Shown one piece after another: positions 42,933 through 51,945 of a DNA stretch of 52,009 nt. This DNA is from Pseudomonas sp. BN411 (lineage in GTDB: Bacteria; Pseudomonadota; Gammaproteobacteria; Pseudomonadales; Pseudomonadaceae). The stretch is taken from the NCBI RefSeq assembly GCF_029871235.1, contig NZ_SSOM01000064.1, positions 1-52,009 on the forward strand, read 5' to 3'. The position numbers and the translations under genes were made by a program. How positions within the stretch are numbered: the stretch's first letter is position 1; every line of letters starts with the position of its first letter. The notes beneath the pieces are model-generated. The model was given only the letters and a program-made list of their open reading frames with translations. It made no database searches and was not told where the DNA came from.

Positions 42933-43997
42933 ATGCAACCATTTTCCTACAACGCACTTCCTGCGCGTGTGATATTTGGCTTCGATACGCTTCGCCAGGT
43001 TGCTGAAGAAGTTCAGCTACTTGGATGCAAACGCGCGCTTGTTCTATCAACGCCGCATCAAAAGGCAGAAGCGCAGCATTTATCGAATTCCCTCGGGGAG
43101 CTGTCAGTCGGTACGTTCACTGAGGCCACCATGCACACTCCCGTCGAAGTTACGGCGCGGGCGGTGGAGCACGTCAAGCGCCTAGACGCTGACTGCGTCA
43201 TTGCTCTTGGGGGAGGATCGACAATCGGCCTTGGCAAAGCCATCGCACTTAACACCGACCTTCCCCAGATCGCCATTCCGACCACTTATGCCGGGTCGGA
43301 AGCCACCCCGATCCTCGGCCAGACCGAAAAGGGTATCAAGACCACACAGCGGACCCTAAAGGTCCTGCCGGAAGTCATCATCTATGACGTGGAGCTTACC
43401 CTTACCCTCCCGGCGCAGCTGACTGTCACGTCCGGTCTGAACGCAATTGCTCACGCTGTCGAGGCGCTGTATTCGAAAGATGCCAACCCACTGATTTCGA
43501 TGCTTGCCGAGCAAGGCATTGCCGCAATTGCCCGCGCCATTCCTCGCATCCATGCCAACCCAAATGATCGCGAAGCACGCTCCGATGCCCTCTTTGGCGC
43601 TTGGGCGTGCGGTACCTGTTTAGGCGCGGTAGGCATGTCCCTGCACCACAAGCTGTGCCACACGCTCGGCGGCAGCTTCGATCTACCGCACGCGGAGACC
43701 CATACCGTGGTGCTTCCTCATGCGGTTGCCTACAACGCGTCGGCTGCTCCGGAAGCCATAGCGCGTGTTGCCCGAGCGCTCGGAGTCGATGACGCAGCCA
43801 AGGGGCTGTACGACTTGGCCACCAAGCACGGTGCTCCGAAAAGCCTCGCTGACATCGGCCTTCGTAGAGAAGACGTGGCGCGCGCGGCTGACATCGCCTG
43901 TGCCTCCCCTTACTGGAACCCCCGAACGATCGAACGAGCAAGCATCGGCGAGCTCCTCGAAAACGCTTTCCTCGGCATCCGTCCTAACTCCAACTAA
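42933..43997 (+). CDS. Maleylacetate reductase
   Basis: 354 residues, iron-containing-alcohol-dehydrogenase fold, usual length for maleylacetate reductases. N-terminal PARVIFGFDTLRQVAEEV, nucleotide-binding CVIALGGGSTIGLGKAIAL, and the active-site HHKLCHTLGGSFDLPHAETH block specific to this group. Reduces maleylacetate to beta-ketoadipate with NAD(P)H. First gene of a five-gene operon with a GAGGAG ribosome site. It joins both ring-cleavage routes of the window: hydroxyquinol via the intradiol enzyme at 7124 and hydroquinones via the next gene. Confidence 0.93.
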   Translation: MQPFSYNALPARVIFGFDTLRQVAEEVQLLGCKRALVLSTPHQKAEAQHLSNSLGELSVGTFTEATMHTPVEVTARAVEHVKRLDADCVIALGGGSTIGLGKAIALNTDLPQIAIPTTYAGSEATPILGQTEKGIKTTQRTLKVLPEVIIYDVELTLTLPAQLTVTSGLNAIAHAVEALYSKDANPLISMLAEQGIAAIARAIPRIHANPNDREARSDALFGAWACGTCLGAVGMSLHHKLCHTLGGSFDLPHAETHTVVLPHAVAYNASAAPEAIARVARALGVDDAAKGLYDLATKHGAPKSLADIGLRREDVARAADIACASPYWNPRTIERASIGELLENAFLGIRPNSN

Positions 43998-44016
43998 AAC
44001 GCGCCTGGAGAACCTC

Positions 44017-44973
44017 ATGGAAATCAATCCGCATATCCTCCGCCATCACCACATTACCCTGAACGTCGGCGGTGCCCAGGAAGACTACGACTTCCACACC
44101 AAGGTGCTCGGACTGAAGAGCGTCAAAAAGACCGGTCTCTACGACGGAAACGAGCCGATTTACCATCTCTACTACGGGAACGACCTCGGCGAAGAAAGCA
44201 CGCTGGTCACCTGCTTCCCGATGCGTCAGTCCGGTCGTAAGGCCCGCCGTGGCTCTGGCCAGGTCAAGACTCTCGCCCTTTCGGTACCAGTCTCCTCGCT
44301 TAGCTTCTGGGAGAAGCATCTTTCCAGTTTCGGGTTCAAGCCGGCCTTCATGGAACGATTTGGCGAGAAGCTCCTGCAGTTTGCCCATCCATGCGGCATC
44401 GTCTATGAGCTAGTCGGCATTGCTGACGACAACCGCAAGCCGTACTCCAATGGGGCTATCCCAAGCGAATTTGGTATTCGTGGAACCCACGGCATTACGG
44501 TCACGGTTCGCGATCTGGAGAACTCCTCCGAGTTCATGCATTACGGCTGGAGCGGGAAGCAGCGAGAAGTCGATGGTGCATTCACCCGCTTCGAGGTGGG
44601 CAATGGTGGTACCGGCACCATCATCGACTTCGAGCTCGCACCCAATCTGCCGCAGGGTTCCTGGGCCTATGGCGAGGGCACCGTTCACCATTGCGCCTTC
44701 GAAGTCTCCGACCTGGAGATCCAACGCAGCGTCAAGCTGCATCTCGAAGGCCTTGGTTATACCGACGTTTCCGACCGCAAAGATCGCGGCTACTTCGACT
44801 CGATCTACGTTCGCACGCCTGGTGGTGCCCTGTTCGAAGCCTCGGTGTCCAAGCCTCAGGGTTTCCTCGTCGACGAGTCGTACGAGAATCTCGGCGGAAC
44901 AATCCAGATTCCGCCACAGCTGGGCGCCAATGCTCAGGAAATCGCGGCATACCTCGAACCACTCAAGTACTGA
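44017..44973 (+). CDS. PcpA/LinE-like hydroquinone 1,2-dioxygenase
   Basis: 318 residues, two-domain VOC-fold Fe(II) dioxygenase. It is collinear with PcpA of sphingomonads (HHITLNVGGAQ at 11-21, LYDGNEPIYHLYYGNDLG, GSWAYGEGTVHHCAFEV, DRKDRGYFDSIYVRTPGG). By that alignment the iron ligands are H12, H225 and E274. The family cleaves hydroquinones next to a hydroxyl, with 2- or 2,6-substituents tolerated (chloro or methyl in known members). Genomic company suggests the natural substrate here is a methoxyhydroquinone. Cleavage beside the methoxyl would give a maleylacetate methyl ester. The gene follows maleylacetate reductase by 19 bp. Confidence 0.9.
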   Translation: MEINPHILRHHHITLNVGGAQEDYDFHTKVLGLKSVKKTGLYDGNEPIYHLYYGNDLGEESTLVTCFPMRQSGRKARRGSGQVKTLALSVPVSSLSFWEKHLSSFGFKPAFMERFGEKLLQFAHPCGIVYELVGIADDNRKPYSNGAIPSEFGIRGTHGITVTVRDLENSSEFMHYGWSGKQREVDGAFTRFEVGNGGTGTIIDFELAPNLPQGSWAYGEGTVHHCAFEVSDLEIQRSVKLHLEGLGYTDVSDRKDRGYFDSIYVRTPGGALFEASVSKPQGFLVDESYENLGGTIQIPPQLGANAQEIAAYLEPLKY

Positions 44974-44983
44974 GGACAGAGGC

Positions 44984-45664
44984 ATGTCCCCTACCCCACA
45001 TCTGGACCAACCTGCTCACGAGTTCGGCCCGGCACCAGAAGCTACCGGCATGGCGGTAATTCTGATCCACGGCCGAACGCAAGGACCGCAGGACATGGTC
45101 GCGATTGCCGATCGCCTCAACGTGCAAGACGTTTCCTACGTAGCGCTGCAGGCGAGCGACAACAGCTGGTATCCCGACAAGTTCATGGCACCGCTGGAGA
45201 ACAATCGGCCGCATCTCGACCACGCTCTCGCGCGCGTGGAAGTAGCAGTCGGACGCCTTGAAGATCGCGGCATTCCCCGATCCCGGATCGTCCTACTCGG
45301 TTTCTCCCAAGGCGCATGCTTGGCCTGCGAATTCGTTTACCGCAATCCAACTCGTTGGGGCGGATTGGTCGCCTACACAGGTGGACTGATCGGGCCGGAG
45401 CAAATGACCTGGCTACTTGATCGGAAGCTGCAGCGGACCCCTATCTTCCTGGGAAATGGAGATGCCGATCCGTGGGTTCCTCTAGCCAGGACCGACCAGA
45501 CCGCAACCGTCTTTGGCCGCATGGGCGGCGACGTGGAGCTTGAGACTTATCCAGGGCGCGAACACGCCGTCTGTGACGACGAAATCGCCCACGGCCGAGC
45601 AATCATCCAGTTGCTCAAGCAATCCGTTTCAGCACAAGTAGACAGCAGAGGAAGTAACGAATGA
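44984..45664 (+). CDS. Phospholipase/carboxylesterase-family hydrolase (MhqD-like)
   Basis: 226 residues, small alpha/beta-hydrolase. Nucleophile in GFSQGA, acid in NGDADPWVP, histidine in GREHAVCDD. The HGRTQGPQDM opening places it with the MhqD/YpfH-type esterases linked to hydroquinone metabolism. Its ATG is 10 bp past the dioxygenase stop, and its TGA overlaps the next ATG. Position right after a hydroquinone dioxygenase suggests it hydrolyses the ring-cleavage product: a methyl ester if the substrate is methoxyhydroquinone, releasing methanol and maleylacetate. Confidence 0.85.
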   Translation: MSPTPHLDQPAHEFGPAPEATGMAVILIHGRTQGPQDMVAIADRLNVQDVSYVALQASDNSWYPDKFMAPLENNRPHLDHALARVEVAVGRLEDRGIPRSRIVLLGFSQGACLACEFVYRNPTRWGGLVAYTGGLIGPEQMTWLLDRKLQRTPIFLGNGDADPWVPLARTDQTATVFGRMGGDVELETYPGREHAVCDDEIAHGRAIIQLLKQSVSAQVDSRGSNE

Positions 45665-46575
45665 GCTTGCCAAGCATTGGCTTCATCGGCTTGGGGACCA
45701 TGGGCGAACCAATGGCTACCAGGCTGGTAGAAGCAGGTTATTCGCTGACGGTTTTTGATCTCAACACTAGTTCGGTGAGCCGCCTCGTAGCGATGGGCGC
45801 AACCTCCGCCCACAGTCCGGCCGAAGTTGCAGCTCAAGCCGAAATCGTACTCGCCAGCTTGCCGACCCCCGACATCATGCTCAAGGTCGCTCTGGGTGAA
45901 AACGGCGTCTGCAACGGTGGCAAGGTCCGAGTGTTCATCGACCTGTCCACATCTGGCCCGCGGGCAGCCAAGCAGCTTGCCAGCGGACTGGCAGCACATG
46001 ACATCACAGCGCTCGATTGTCCTGTGAGTGGCGGAGCGGCAGGAGCCCGCAAAGGGACGCTCGCCTTGATGGTGTCGGGTCCTGAGCGCGAGCAAGCGGA
46101 GACGACCCCGATCCTGAAAAACCTCGGGAAAGTCATTTCCTGCGGCAACGAACCAGGTCTGGGTCAGACGATGAAGTTAGTGAACAACCTGGTCTCGGTC
46201 ACGGCTTTGGCAGTTTCCTGCGAAGCCTTGGTAATGGGCGTTAAAGCCGGGCTGGATGCGAAGGTCATGCTCGACGTCTTCAATGCTGGAAGTGGCCGTA
46301 ACAGTGCAACCACCGACAAGCTCCCTCGAGCGATCCTCCCTCGCACGTTCGACTTCGGGTTCACCACCGGCCTGTCACTGAAGGACACCCGCATCTGCCT
46401 GGAAGAAGCCGAGGCCATGGGTGTGCCGATGCCCGTCGGGAGTGCCGTGCGGCAGGTTCTGAACATGACCCGCGCAACTTACGGCGAGGGAGCTGACTTC
46501 ACTCGAATTGCCTGCCTCATCGAACAGTGGGCGGGCATCGAAATGCCTGCGATTCAAGTCCAAGACAACGCATAG
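45661..46575 (+). CDS. Beta-hydroxyacid dehydrogenase family protein
   Basis: 304 residues, 3-hydroxyisobutyrate/tartronate-semialdehyde reductase family: N-terminal FIGLGTMGEPMATRL NAD motif, DCPVSGGAAGA substrate loop, KLVNNL catalytic lysine segment. Usual length. It overlaps the upstream esterase by four bases (ATGA). Oxidises or reduces a 3-hydroxy acid or semialdehyde. Here it may act on a ring-fission semialdehyde or a short side-chain fragment; not resolvable further. Confidence 0.88.
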   Translation: MSLPSIGFIGLGTMGEPMATRLVEAGYSLTVFDLNTSSVSRLVAMGATSAHSPAEVAAQAEIVLASLPTPDIMLKVALGENGVCNGGKVRVFIDLSTSGPRAAKQLASGLAAHDITALDCPVSGGAAGARKGTLALMVSGPEREQAETTPILKNLGKVISCGNEPGLGQTMKLVNNLVSVTALAVSCEALVMGVKAGLDAKVMLDVFNAGSGRNSATTDKLPRAILPRTFDFGFTTGLSLKDTRICLEEAEAMGVPMPVGSAVRQVLNMTRATYGEGADFTRIACLIEQWAGIEMPAIQVQDNA

Positions 46576-46584
46576 GAATAGAGA

Positions 46585-46971
46585 ATGAACCGAGAGCTTT
46601 TTGAAAAGGGCTTTGCCAATCGTAAAGCCGTACTGGGTGCAGAACACGTCGAGCGTTCTTACGCTGCAGCGGATAGCTTCAATAAGCCGATGCAGGAGCT
46701 GGTTACTGAGTACTGCTGGGGCGCGGTATGGGGTGATGAAACCCTCCCGTTCAAAACGCGGAGCATCATCAACCTTGCTGCACTGACAGCGATGAACCAA
46801 CACCACGAACTGGGCGTCCACGTGAAAGGTGCCTTGACCAACGGTGTCACTCGGGAAGAAATCCGTGCTGTGCTAATGCAGGCTGCAATTTACTGCGGCG
46901 TGCCGGCTGCTCTTGCTGCTTTCCGAGTAGCCAGCGAGGCAATCAAGGCTTGGGATGCTGAACACGCCTGA
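46585..46971 (+). CDS. PcaC-like carboxymuconolactone decarboxylase family protein
   Basis: 128 residues, AhpD/CMD fold. The block RSYAAADSFNKPMQELVTEY, CWGAVWGDETLPFKTRS and NGVTREEIRAVLMQAAIYCG is collinear with 4-carboxymuconolactone decarboxylase PcaC. It may decarboxylate a lactone from a carboxylated ring-cleavage product or remove CO2 from an intermediate peculiar to this pathway. It ends the operon, and a terminator follows. No pcaB or pcaD is in the window, so a plain protocatechuate role is not supported by context. Confidence 0.85.
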   Translation: MNRELFEKGFANRKAVLGAEHVERSYAAADSFNKPMQELVTEYCWGAVWGDETLPFKTRSIINLAALTAMNQHHELGVHVKGALTNGVTREEIRAVLMQAAIYCGVPAALAAFRVASEAIKAWDAEHA

Positions 46972-46978
46972 GTCATCA

Positions 46979-47008
46979 AAGAACCCGCTCTGCAATGGAG
47001 CGGGTTCT
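46979..47008 (+). terminator. Terminator of the maleylacetate reductase operon
   Basis: AGAACCCGCTC ... GAGCGGGTTCT hairpin 8 bp past the last stop codon. Confidence 0.8.
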
Positions 47009-47115
47009 GATCCAAACCTCGTGCATCAAAACGACAGTTGCGAGTTCAAGACCATGAGTCCTCATCAGTTGCGTGACGACTCTCCTTCCTAGCCTGTCAC
47101 GCCCTACCCCTGGGG

Positions 47116-47129
47116 CAATCGTTCGATAG
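47116..47129. promoter_or_regulatory. One-mismatch CTATC-N4-GATAG operator, frmA
   Basis: CAATCGTTCGATAG (CTATC changed to CAATC), 117 bp upstream of the frmA start, matching the spacing of other regulon members. The remaining gap 47009-47246 shows nothing else. Confidence 0.5.
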
Positions 47130-47231
47130 GTGTTCTGAGGCATTACCACTGCAATTGTTATACGAGCCCGAGTGCACGGTTCGTTGCTGCGCGGCACAAG
47201 CACGACCGCAACCAACAAAAAATCCAAGTAA

Positions 47232-48365
<1,134 letters not shown>

Positions 48366-48441
48366 GTCTAACGACCCAGTTATCCAAGGCCGAGAGCAAT
48401 GCTCTCCAGCCATCTTTAGACCCACAAAGAGAAATCACAAG

Positions 48442-48825
48442 ATGTCCATCTTCACGCACGTAACTGTTGGCACCAACGACCTGGCCAAAGCCCGTAGCTT
48501 CTACGACAACGTTTTGGGTGCGCTGGGTAATAAGCGCATTGCAGATCTTGGCGAAAATGGCTCTATCTGGGGCGTAGACGCTCCGTCCTTCTTCGTACTG
48601 AAACCTGCAAACGGCGAACCTGCCAGCGTAGGTAACGGTGTCACTGTTAGCTTCGAAGCACCCAATCGCGCCGCCATTGATGCGTTCCATGCCGCTGCCC
48701 TTGCTGCCGGCGGTAAAGACGAAGGTGCTCCCGGCCCGCGTGGTTGGGCTCCGAACGCATACGCCGCATATGCTCGCGACCTCGATGGGAACAAGCTGGC
48801 GGTTTACTGCTTTAAAGCTGAGTAA
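48442..48825 (+). CDS. VOC-family (glyoxalase/bleomycin-resistance fold) protein
   Basis: 127 residues, single VOC domain pair: THVTVGTNDLAKARSFYDNV at the start, YAAYARDLDGNKLAVYCF at the end, with metal-ligand positions at H8 and the final Asp/Glu region less certain. Lies between the two formaldehyde dehydrogenases, on the same strand, with GAGA 10 bases before the ATG. Proteins of this kind sit beside frmA in many proteobacteria and are assumed to help aldehyde or glutathione-adduct detoxification. The activity is unknown. Confidence 0.8.
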   Translation: MSIFTHVTVGTNDLAKARSFYDNVLGALGNKRIADLGENGSIWGVDAPSFFVLKPANGEPASVGNGVTVSFEAPNRAAIDAFHAAALAAGGKDEGAPGPRGWAPNAYAAYARDLDGNKLAVYCFKAE

Positions 48826-48977
48826 GCACATCAGGCGCCGAACCTAAGGCGCTATCGAAGGCGCACTGCCGTTGCATGCATGTGCGCCCTCCTCCGAAAC
48901 CAATAATCACGAACTTTCAGTGGTTCCTCTGGAAACCACCGAATCCCGAAACACTCGCATGAGTGGAAGGAGTTGGC

Positions 48978-50177
48978 ATGTCTGGTAATCGTGGTGTCGT
49001 TTATCTCGGTGCGGGCAAGGTCGAAGTGCAGAAGATCGACTACCCGAAAATGCAGGATCCCCGCGGCAAGAAGATCGAGCACGGGGTGATTCTGAAGGTG
49101 GTCTCCACCAACATCTGCGGCTCGGACCAGCACATGGTGCGCGGCCGTACCACCGCCCAGGTCGGCCTGGTGCTCGGCCACGAGATCACCGGTGAGGTGA
49201 TCGAGAAAGGCAGTGACGTGGAAAGCCTGAAGATCGGCGACCTGGTTTCCGTGCCGTTCAACGTAGCTTGCGGCCGCTGCCGCTCCTGCAAGGAAATGCA
49301 CACCGGTGTCTGCCTCACAGTCAACCCGGCCCGCGCCGGCGGTGCCTACGGCTATGTCGACATGGGCGACTGGACCGGCGGCCAGGCCGAGTACGTGCTG
49401 GTGCCCTACGCCGACTTCAACCTGCTCAAGCTGCCGGACCGCGACAAGGCCATGGAGAAGATCCGTGACCTGACCTGCCTCTCCGACATCCTGCCCACCG
49501 GCTACCACGGCGCGGTCACCGCCGGCGTCGGCCCGGGCAGCACCGTGTATGTCGCCGGTGCCGGCCCCGTGGGCCTCGCCGCCGCCGCTTCCGCCCGCCT
49601 GCTGGGCGCCGCCGTGGTCATCGTTGGTGATGTGAACCCGGTGCGTCTGGTGCATGCCAAAGCGCAGGGCTTCGAGGTCGCCGACCTGTCCCAAGACACC
49701 CCGCTGCACGAGCAGATTGCTGCTCTGCTGGGCGAGCCGGAAGTGGATTGCGCCATCGACGCTGTAGGCTTCGAAGCGCGTGGCCATGGCCATTCCGGTG
49801 CGCAACACGAAGCGCCGGCCACCGTGCTCAACTCGCTGATGCAGGTCACCCGCGTGGCCGGCAAGATCGGTATCCCCGGCCTCTACGTCACCGAGGACCC
49901 GGGCGCTACCGATGCCGCAGCGAAGATCGGCAGCCTGAGCATCCGCTTCGGCCTCGGCTGGGCGAAATCCCACAGCTTCCACACCGGCCAGACTCCGGTG
50001 ATGAAGTACAACCGCGCGCTCATGCAGGCGATCATGTGGGACCGCATCAACATCGCTGAAGTGGTGGGTGTGCAGGTCATCAGCCTGGACGACGCACCGC
50101 GTGGCTACGGCGAGTTCGATGCCGGTGTGCCGAAGAAATTCGTCATCGACCCGCACAAGACCTTCAGCGCAGCCTGA
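48978..50177 (+). CDS. fdhA: Glutathione-independent formaldehyde dehydrogenase FdhA
   Basis: 399 residues from the ATG at 48978 (AAGGAG ribosome site), the length and sequence of the Pseudomonas putida enzyme. MSGNRGVVYLGAGKVEVQKI start, catalytic zinc NICGSDQHMVRGR and LGHEITGEV, structural cysteines CGRCRSCKEMHTGVC, NAD motif AGAGPVGLAAAASA. Oxidises formaldehyde to formate using tightly bound NAD. High GC and an efficient terminator suggest a core-derived, well-expressed gene. A CTATC half-site lies at 48852-48856, 121 bp upstream, but its partner half is lost. Confidence 0.97.
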   Translation: MSGNRGVVYLGAGKVEVQKIDYPKMQDPRGKKIEHGVILKVVSTNICGSDQHMVRGRTTAQVGLVLGHEITGEVIEKGSDVESLKIGDLVSVPFNVACGRCRSCKEMHTGVCLTVNPARAGGAYGYVDMGDWTGGQAEYVLVPYADFNLLKLPDRDKAMEKIRDLTCLSDILPTGYHGAVTAGVGPGSTVYVAGAGPVGLAAAASARLLGAAVVIVGDVNPVRLVHAKAQGFEVADLSQDTPLHEQIAALLGEPEVDCAIDAVGFEARGHGHSGAQHEAPATVLNSLMQVTRVAGKIGIPGLYVTEDPGATDAAAKIGSLSIRFGLGWAKSHSFHTGQTPVMKYNRALMQAIMWDRINIAEVVGVQVISLDDAPRGYGEFDAGVPKKFVIDPHKTFSAA

Positions 50178-50226
50178 ATCGATTCTACCGTCGACGCCGC
50201 GATCTGTGCCTGCGGCGTCAACCTTA

Positions 50227-50252
50227 AGGAGCCTTCGGGCTCCTCTTTTTTC
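50227..50252 (+). terminator. fdhA terminator
   Basis: GGAGCC TTCG GGCTCC with a T6 run: a classic UUCG-loop terminator. A second inverted repeat (GACGCCGC ... GCGGCGTC, about 50193-50219) precedes it. Confidence 0.9.
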
Positions 50253-50269
50253 CCACAATCAATTAACGA

Positions 50270-50623
50270 GTGAGCATCCGGTCCCCGCTGACTGCCCATC
50301 CCTATCACAACCACAGGGCACGCCCAATCGTTGGAGTGAGTAGGATTGAGCAGAGTTTACGGCACACGGCCCACTCACTTGGGACACACAGCGAGCACAT
50401 CCGTTTGAACCTTCAAGATGCCACCTTGGCCCTCTTCCTCACCGCTCACATTCATGGCACCAATGCAGCCATCAAGGCCACAGCCAAGCGCTGCGCCAAT
50501 TGCCTTCCCCACAACAAACGGGACTTGATGCTCTCTATCATTGACAGCACCGAGCCGCTCAAGCTGGTCAGGTACATTGCTGAAAACCTGGACTCTGCCG
50601 ATATGGGGCAGTACGCGCCTTAA
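50270..50623 (+). CDS. Doubtful hypothetical protein (117 aa frame)
   Basis: GTG-initiated frame without a clear ribosome site, between the fdhA terminator and the IS2-like element. The stretch LALFLTAHIHGTNAAIKATA followed by CANCLPHNKRDLM has protein-like composition, but I recognise no family. It may be the remnant of a gene cut by the IS. Nothing else is visible in 50253-50683. Confidence 0.25.
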   Translation: MSIRSPLTAHPYHNHRARPIVGVSRIEQSLRHTAHSLGTHSEHIRLNLQDATLALFLTAHIHGTNAAIKATAKRCANCLPHNKRDLMLSIIDSTEPLKLVRYIAENLDSADMGQYAP

Positions 50624-50716
50624 AGCTCAGCGACAGTTGCTATTACCTGAATTGTGCCTACTGGGTGAACGGAACCCTATGGACTTGCCCCTATCAAACC
50701 GGACACCGGCACCCCG

Positions 50717-51595
50717 TTAAGTTGATGCCTCAGCCAAGCGCCTGAACTCTCGTGGTGAGCGGTAGTTCAATGCGCTGTGCGGATGTTCCTCGTTGTAATG
50801 CTCAAAGGCGATGGCCAGATTATGCAGGGCCGTCGCTCGATCAGGCTTGGGCATGTGGTGGATGTAGTCACGCTTCATGGTCTTCACGAAGCTCTCCGCC
50901 ATGCCATTGCTCTGCGGGCTGCACACTGGGGTGGTCAGGGGCAGCAGGCCGATCTGTCGGGCAAAGGCTCGGGTCTGTTCGGCGGTATAAGCCGAGCCGT
51001 TATCGCTCAGCCATTGCACCGGCGATGCGGGCAGTTCGCCACCGAAGCGTTGTTCAACAGCTTCCAGCATCACGTCGCGGACATCGTCGCCGCTGTAGCC
51101 GTTTGGGCTGGCCACCCAGCTGATGGCTTCGCGATCACAGCAGTCCAGGGCGAAGGTCACACGCAGTTTGTCACCATCCTCGCAGCGGAACTCGAAGCCA
51201 TCCGAACACCAGCGGGTGTTGCTCGTGTCCACCGCGACACGACCTTCGTGACGCCGTGCCACGCCCGGCTGTTTGCGCCGGCGCTCCAGCAACAGATCGT
51301 GGTCACGCATGACCCGGTAAATCCGCTTCACGTTGACCGGTGGCAGGGCCTGTTGCTCATGCTGTCGACGCAACAGCCCCCACACCCGCCGATAGCCATA
51401 GCTGGGCAACGTGCCGACTGCCTGCTTGATCTGTTCGACCAGGACTCCATCGTTGAGCGCCCGGCGCCGACGCGGCTGCGGCCCTGGAGCGGGCTGTTTG
51501 AGTCGAGCCGTCAATTGCGAGCGCGCTACACCGAGACTTTCACTGACCGCTTTCACTGGTCGTCCCCCGGCAACAAGGGTGAGTGCGCAAGCCAT
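50717..51595 (-). CDS. IS2-like OrfB transposase (DDE domain)
   Basis: 292 residues with an HTH_21-like N-terminus ([13 protein letters not shown]) and an integrase core: [35 protein letters not shown], then the catalytic Glu region in [16 protein letters not shown]. It overlaps orfA by 43 bp in another frame, as required for the programmed -1 frameshift that makes the full transposase. Confidence 0.9.
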   Translation of the reverse strand: MACALTLVAGGRPVKAVSESLGVARSQLTARLKQPAPGPQPRRRRALNDGVLVEQIKQAVGTLPSYGYRRVWGLLRRQHEQQALPPVNVKRIYRVMRDHDLLLERRRKQPGVARRHEGRVAVDTSNTRWCSDGFEFRCEDGDKLRVTFALDCCDREAISWVASPNGYSGDDVRDVMLEAVEQRFGGELPASPVQWLSDNGSAYTAEQTRAFARQIGLLPLTTPVCSPQSNGMAESFVKTMKRDYIHHMPKPDRATALHNLAIAFEHYNEEHPHSALNYRSPREFRRLAEAST

Positions 51596-51945
51596 TTTCG
51601 CGAGCGAGCGATCTCCACCGCTTCCTTGAGGATCTCGGCCTCCATGGTCTTCTTGCCCAGCATCCGTTGCAGCTCGCGGATCTGTTTCAGCGCGTCGGCC
51701 AACTCAGAGGCCGGCACCACGGCCTCACCGGCACTGACCGCCGACAGGCTGCCGTCCTGATAGAGCTTGCGCCAGTGGAACAATTGGTTGGGATTGATGC
51801 CATTGCGCCGGGCCACCACCGAGACGCTTTGCCCGGGTTCGAAACTTTCGCGCACCATGGCCAGCTTCTCCTCGGCACTCCAACGGCGGCGCCGCTCCTG
51901 GCCGAGCACTTCGATGGTTTTGTCTTTGCTGGTAGTCATAAACAC
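51553..51945 (-). CDS. IS2-like OrfA
   Basis: 130 residues. The block [40 protein letters not shown] and the leucine-zipper part [20 protein letters not shown] are diagnostic for the IS2 subgroup. Provides DNA binding and, after frameshifting, the N-terminus of OrfAB. Confidence 0.9.
   Translation of the reverse strand: MFMTTSKDKTIEVLGQERRRRWSAEEKLAMVRESFEPGQSVSVVARRNGINPNQLFHWRKLYQDGSLSAVSAGEAVVPASELADALKQIRELQRMLGKKTMEAEILKEAVEIARSRKWLAHSPLLPGDDQ

Noticed and set aside
43765-44016. 84-codon upstream extension of the hydroquinone dioxygenase frame
   Set aside because: It overlaps the maleylacetate reductase in another frame; the ATG at 44017 with GGAG upstream gives the normal PcpA N-terminus.
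42933-46971. Chlorophenol or lindane degradation (pcp/lin-type) as the purpose of the operon
   Set aside because: The dioxygenase and reductase resemble PcpA/LinE and their partners, but no dehalogenase (PcpC/LinD-like) is present, while methoxyl-processing enzymes abound.
48852-48865. Possible CTATC-N4-GATAG operator before fdhA
   Set aside because: CTATCGAAGGCGCA keeps only the left half-site; the position is suggestive, but the match is too weak to list as an operator.
48852-50258. Minus-strand frame of 468 codons
   Set aside because: Shadow of fdhA, caused by its high GC and strong codon bias.
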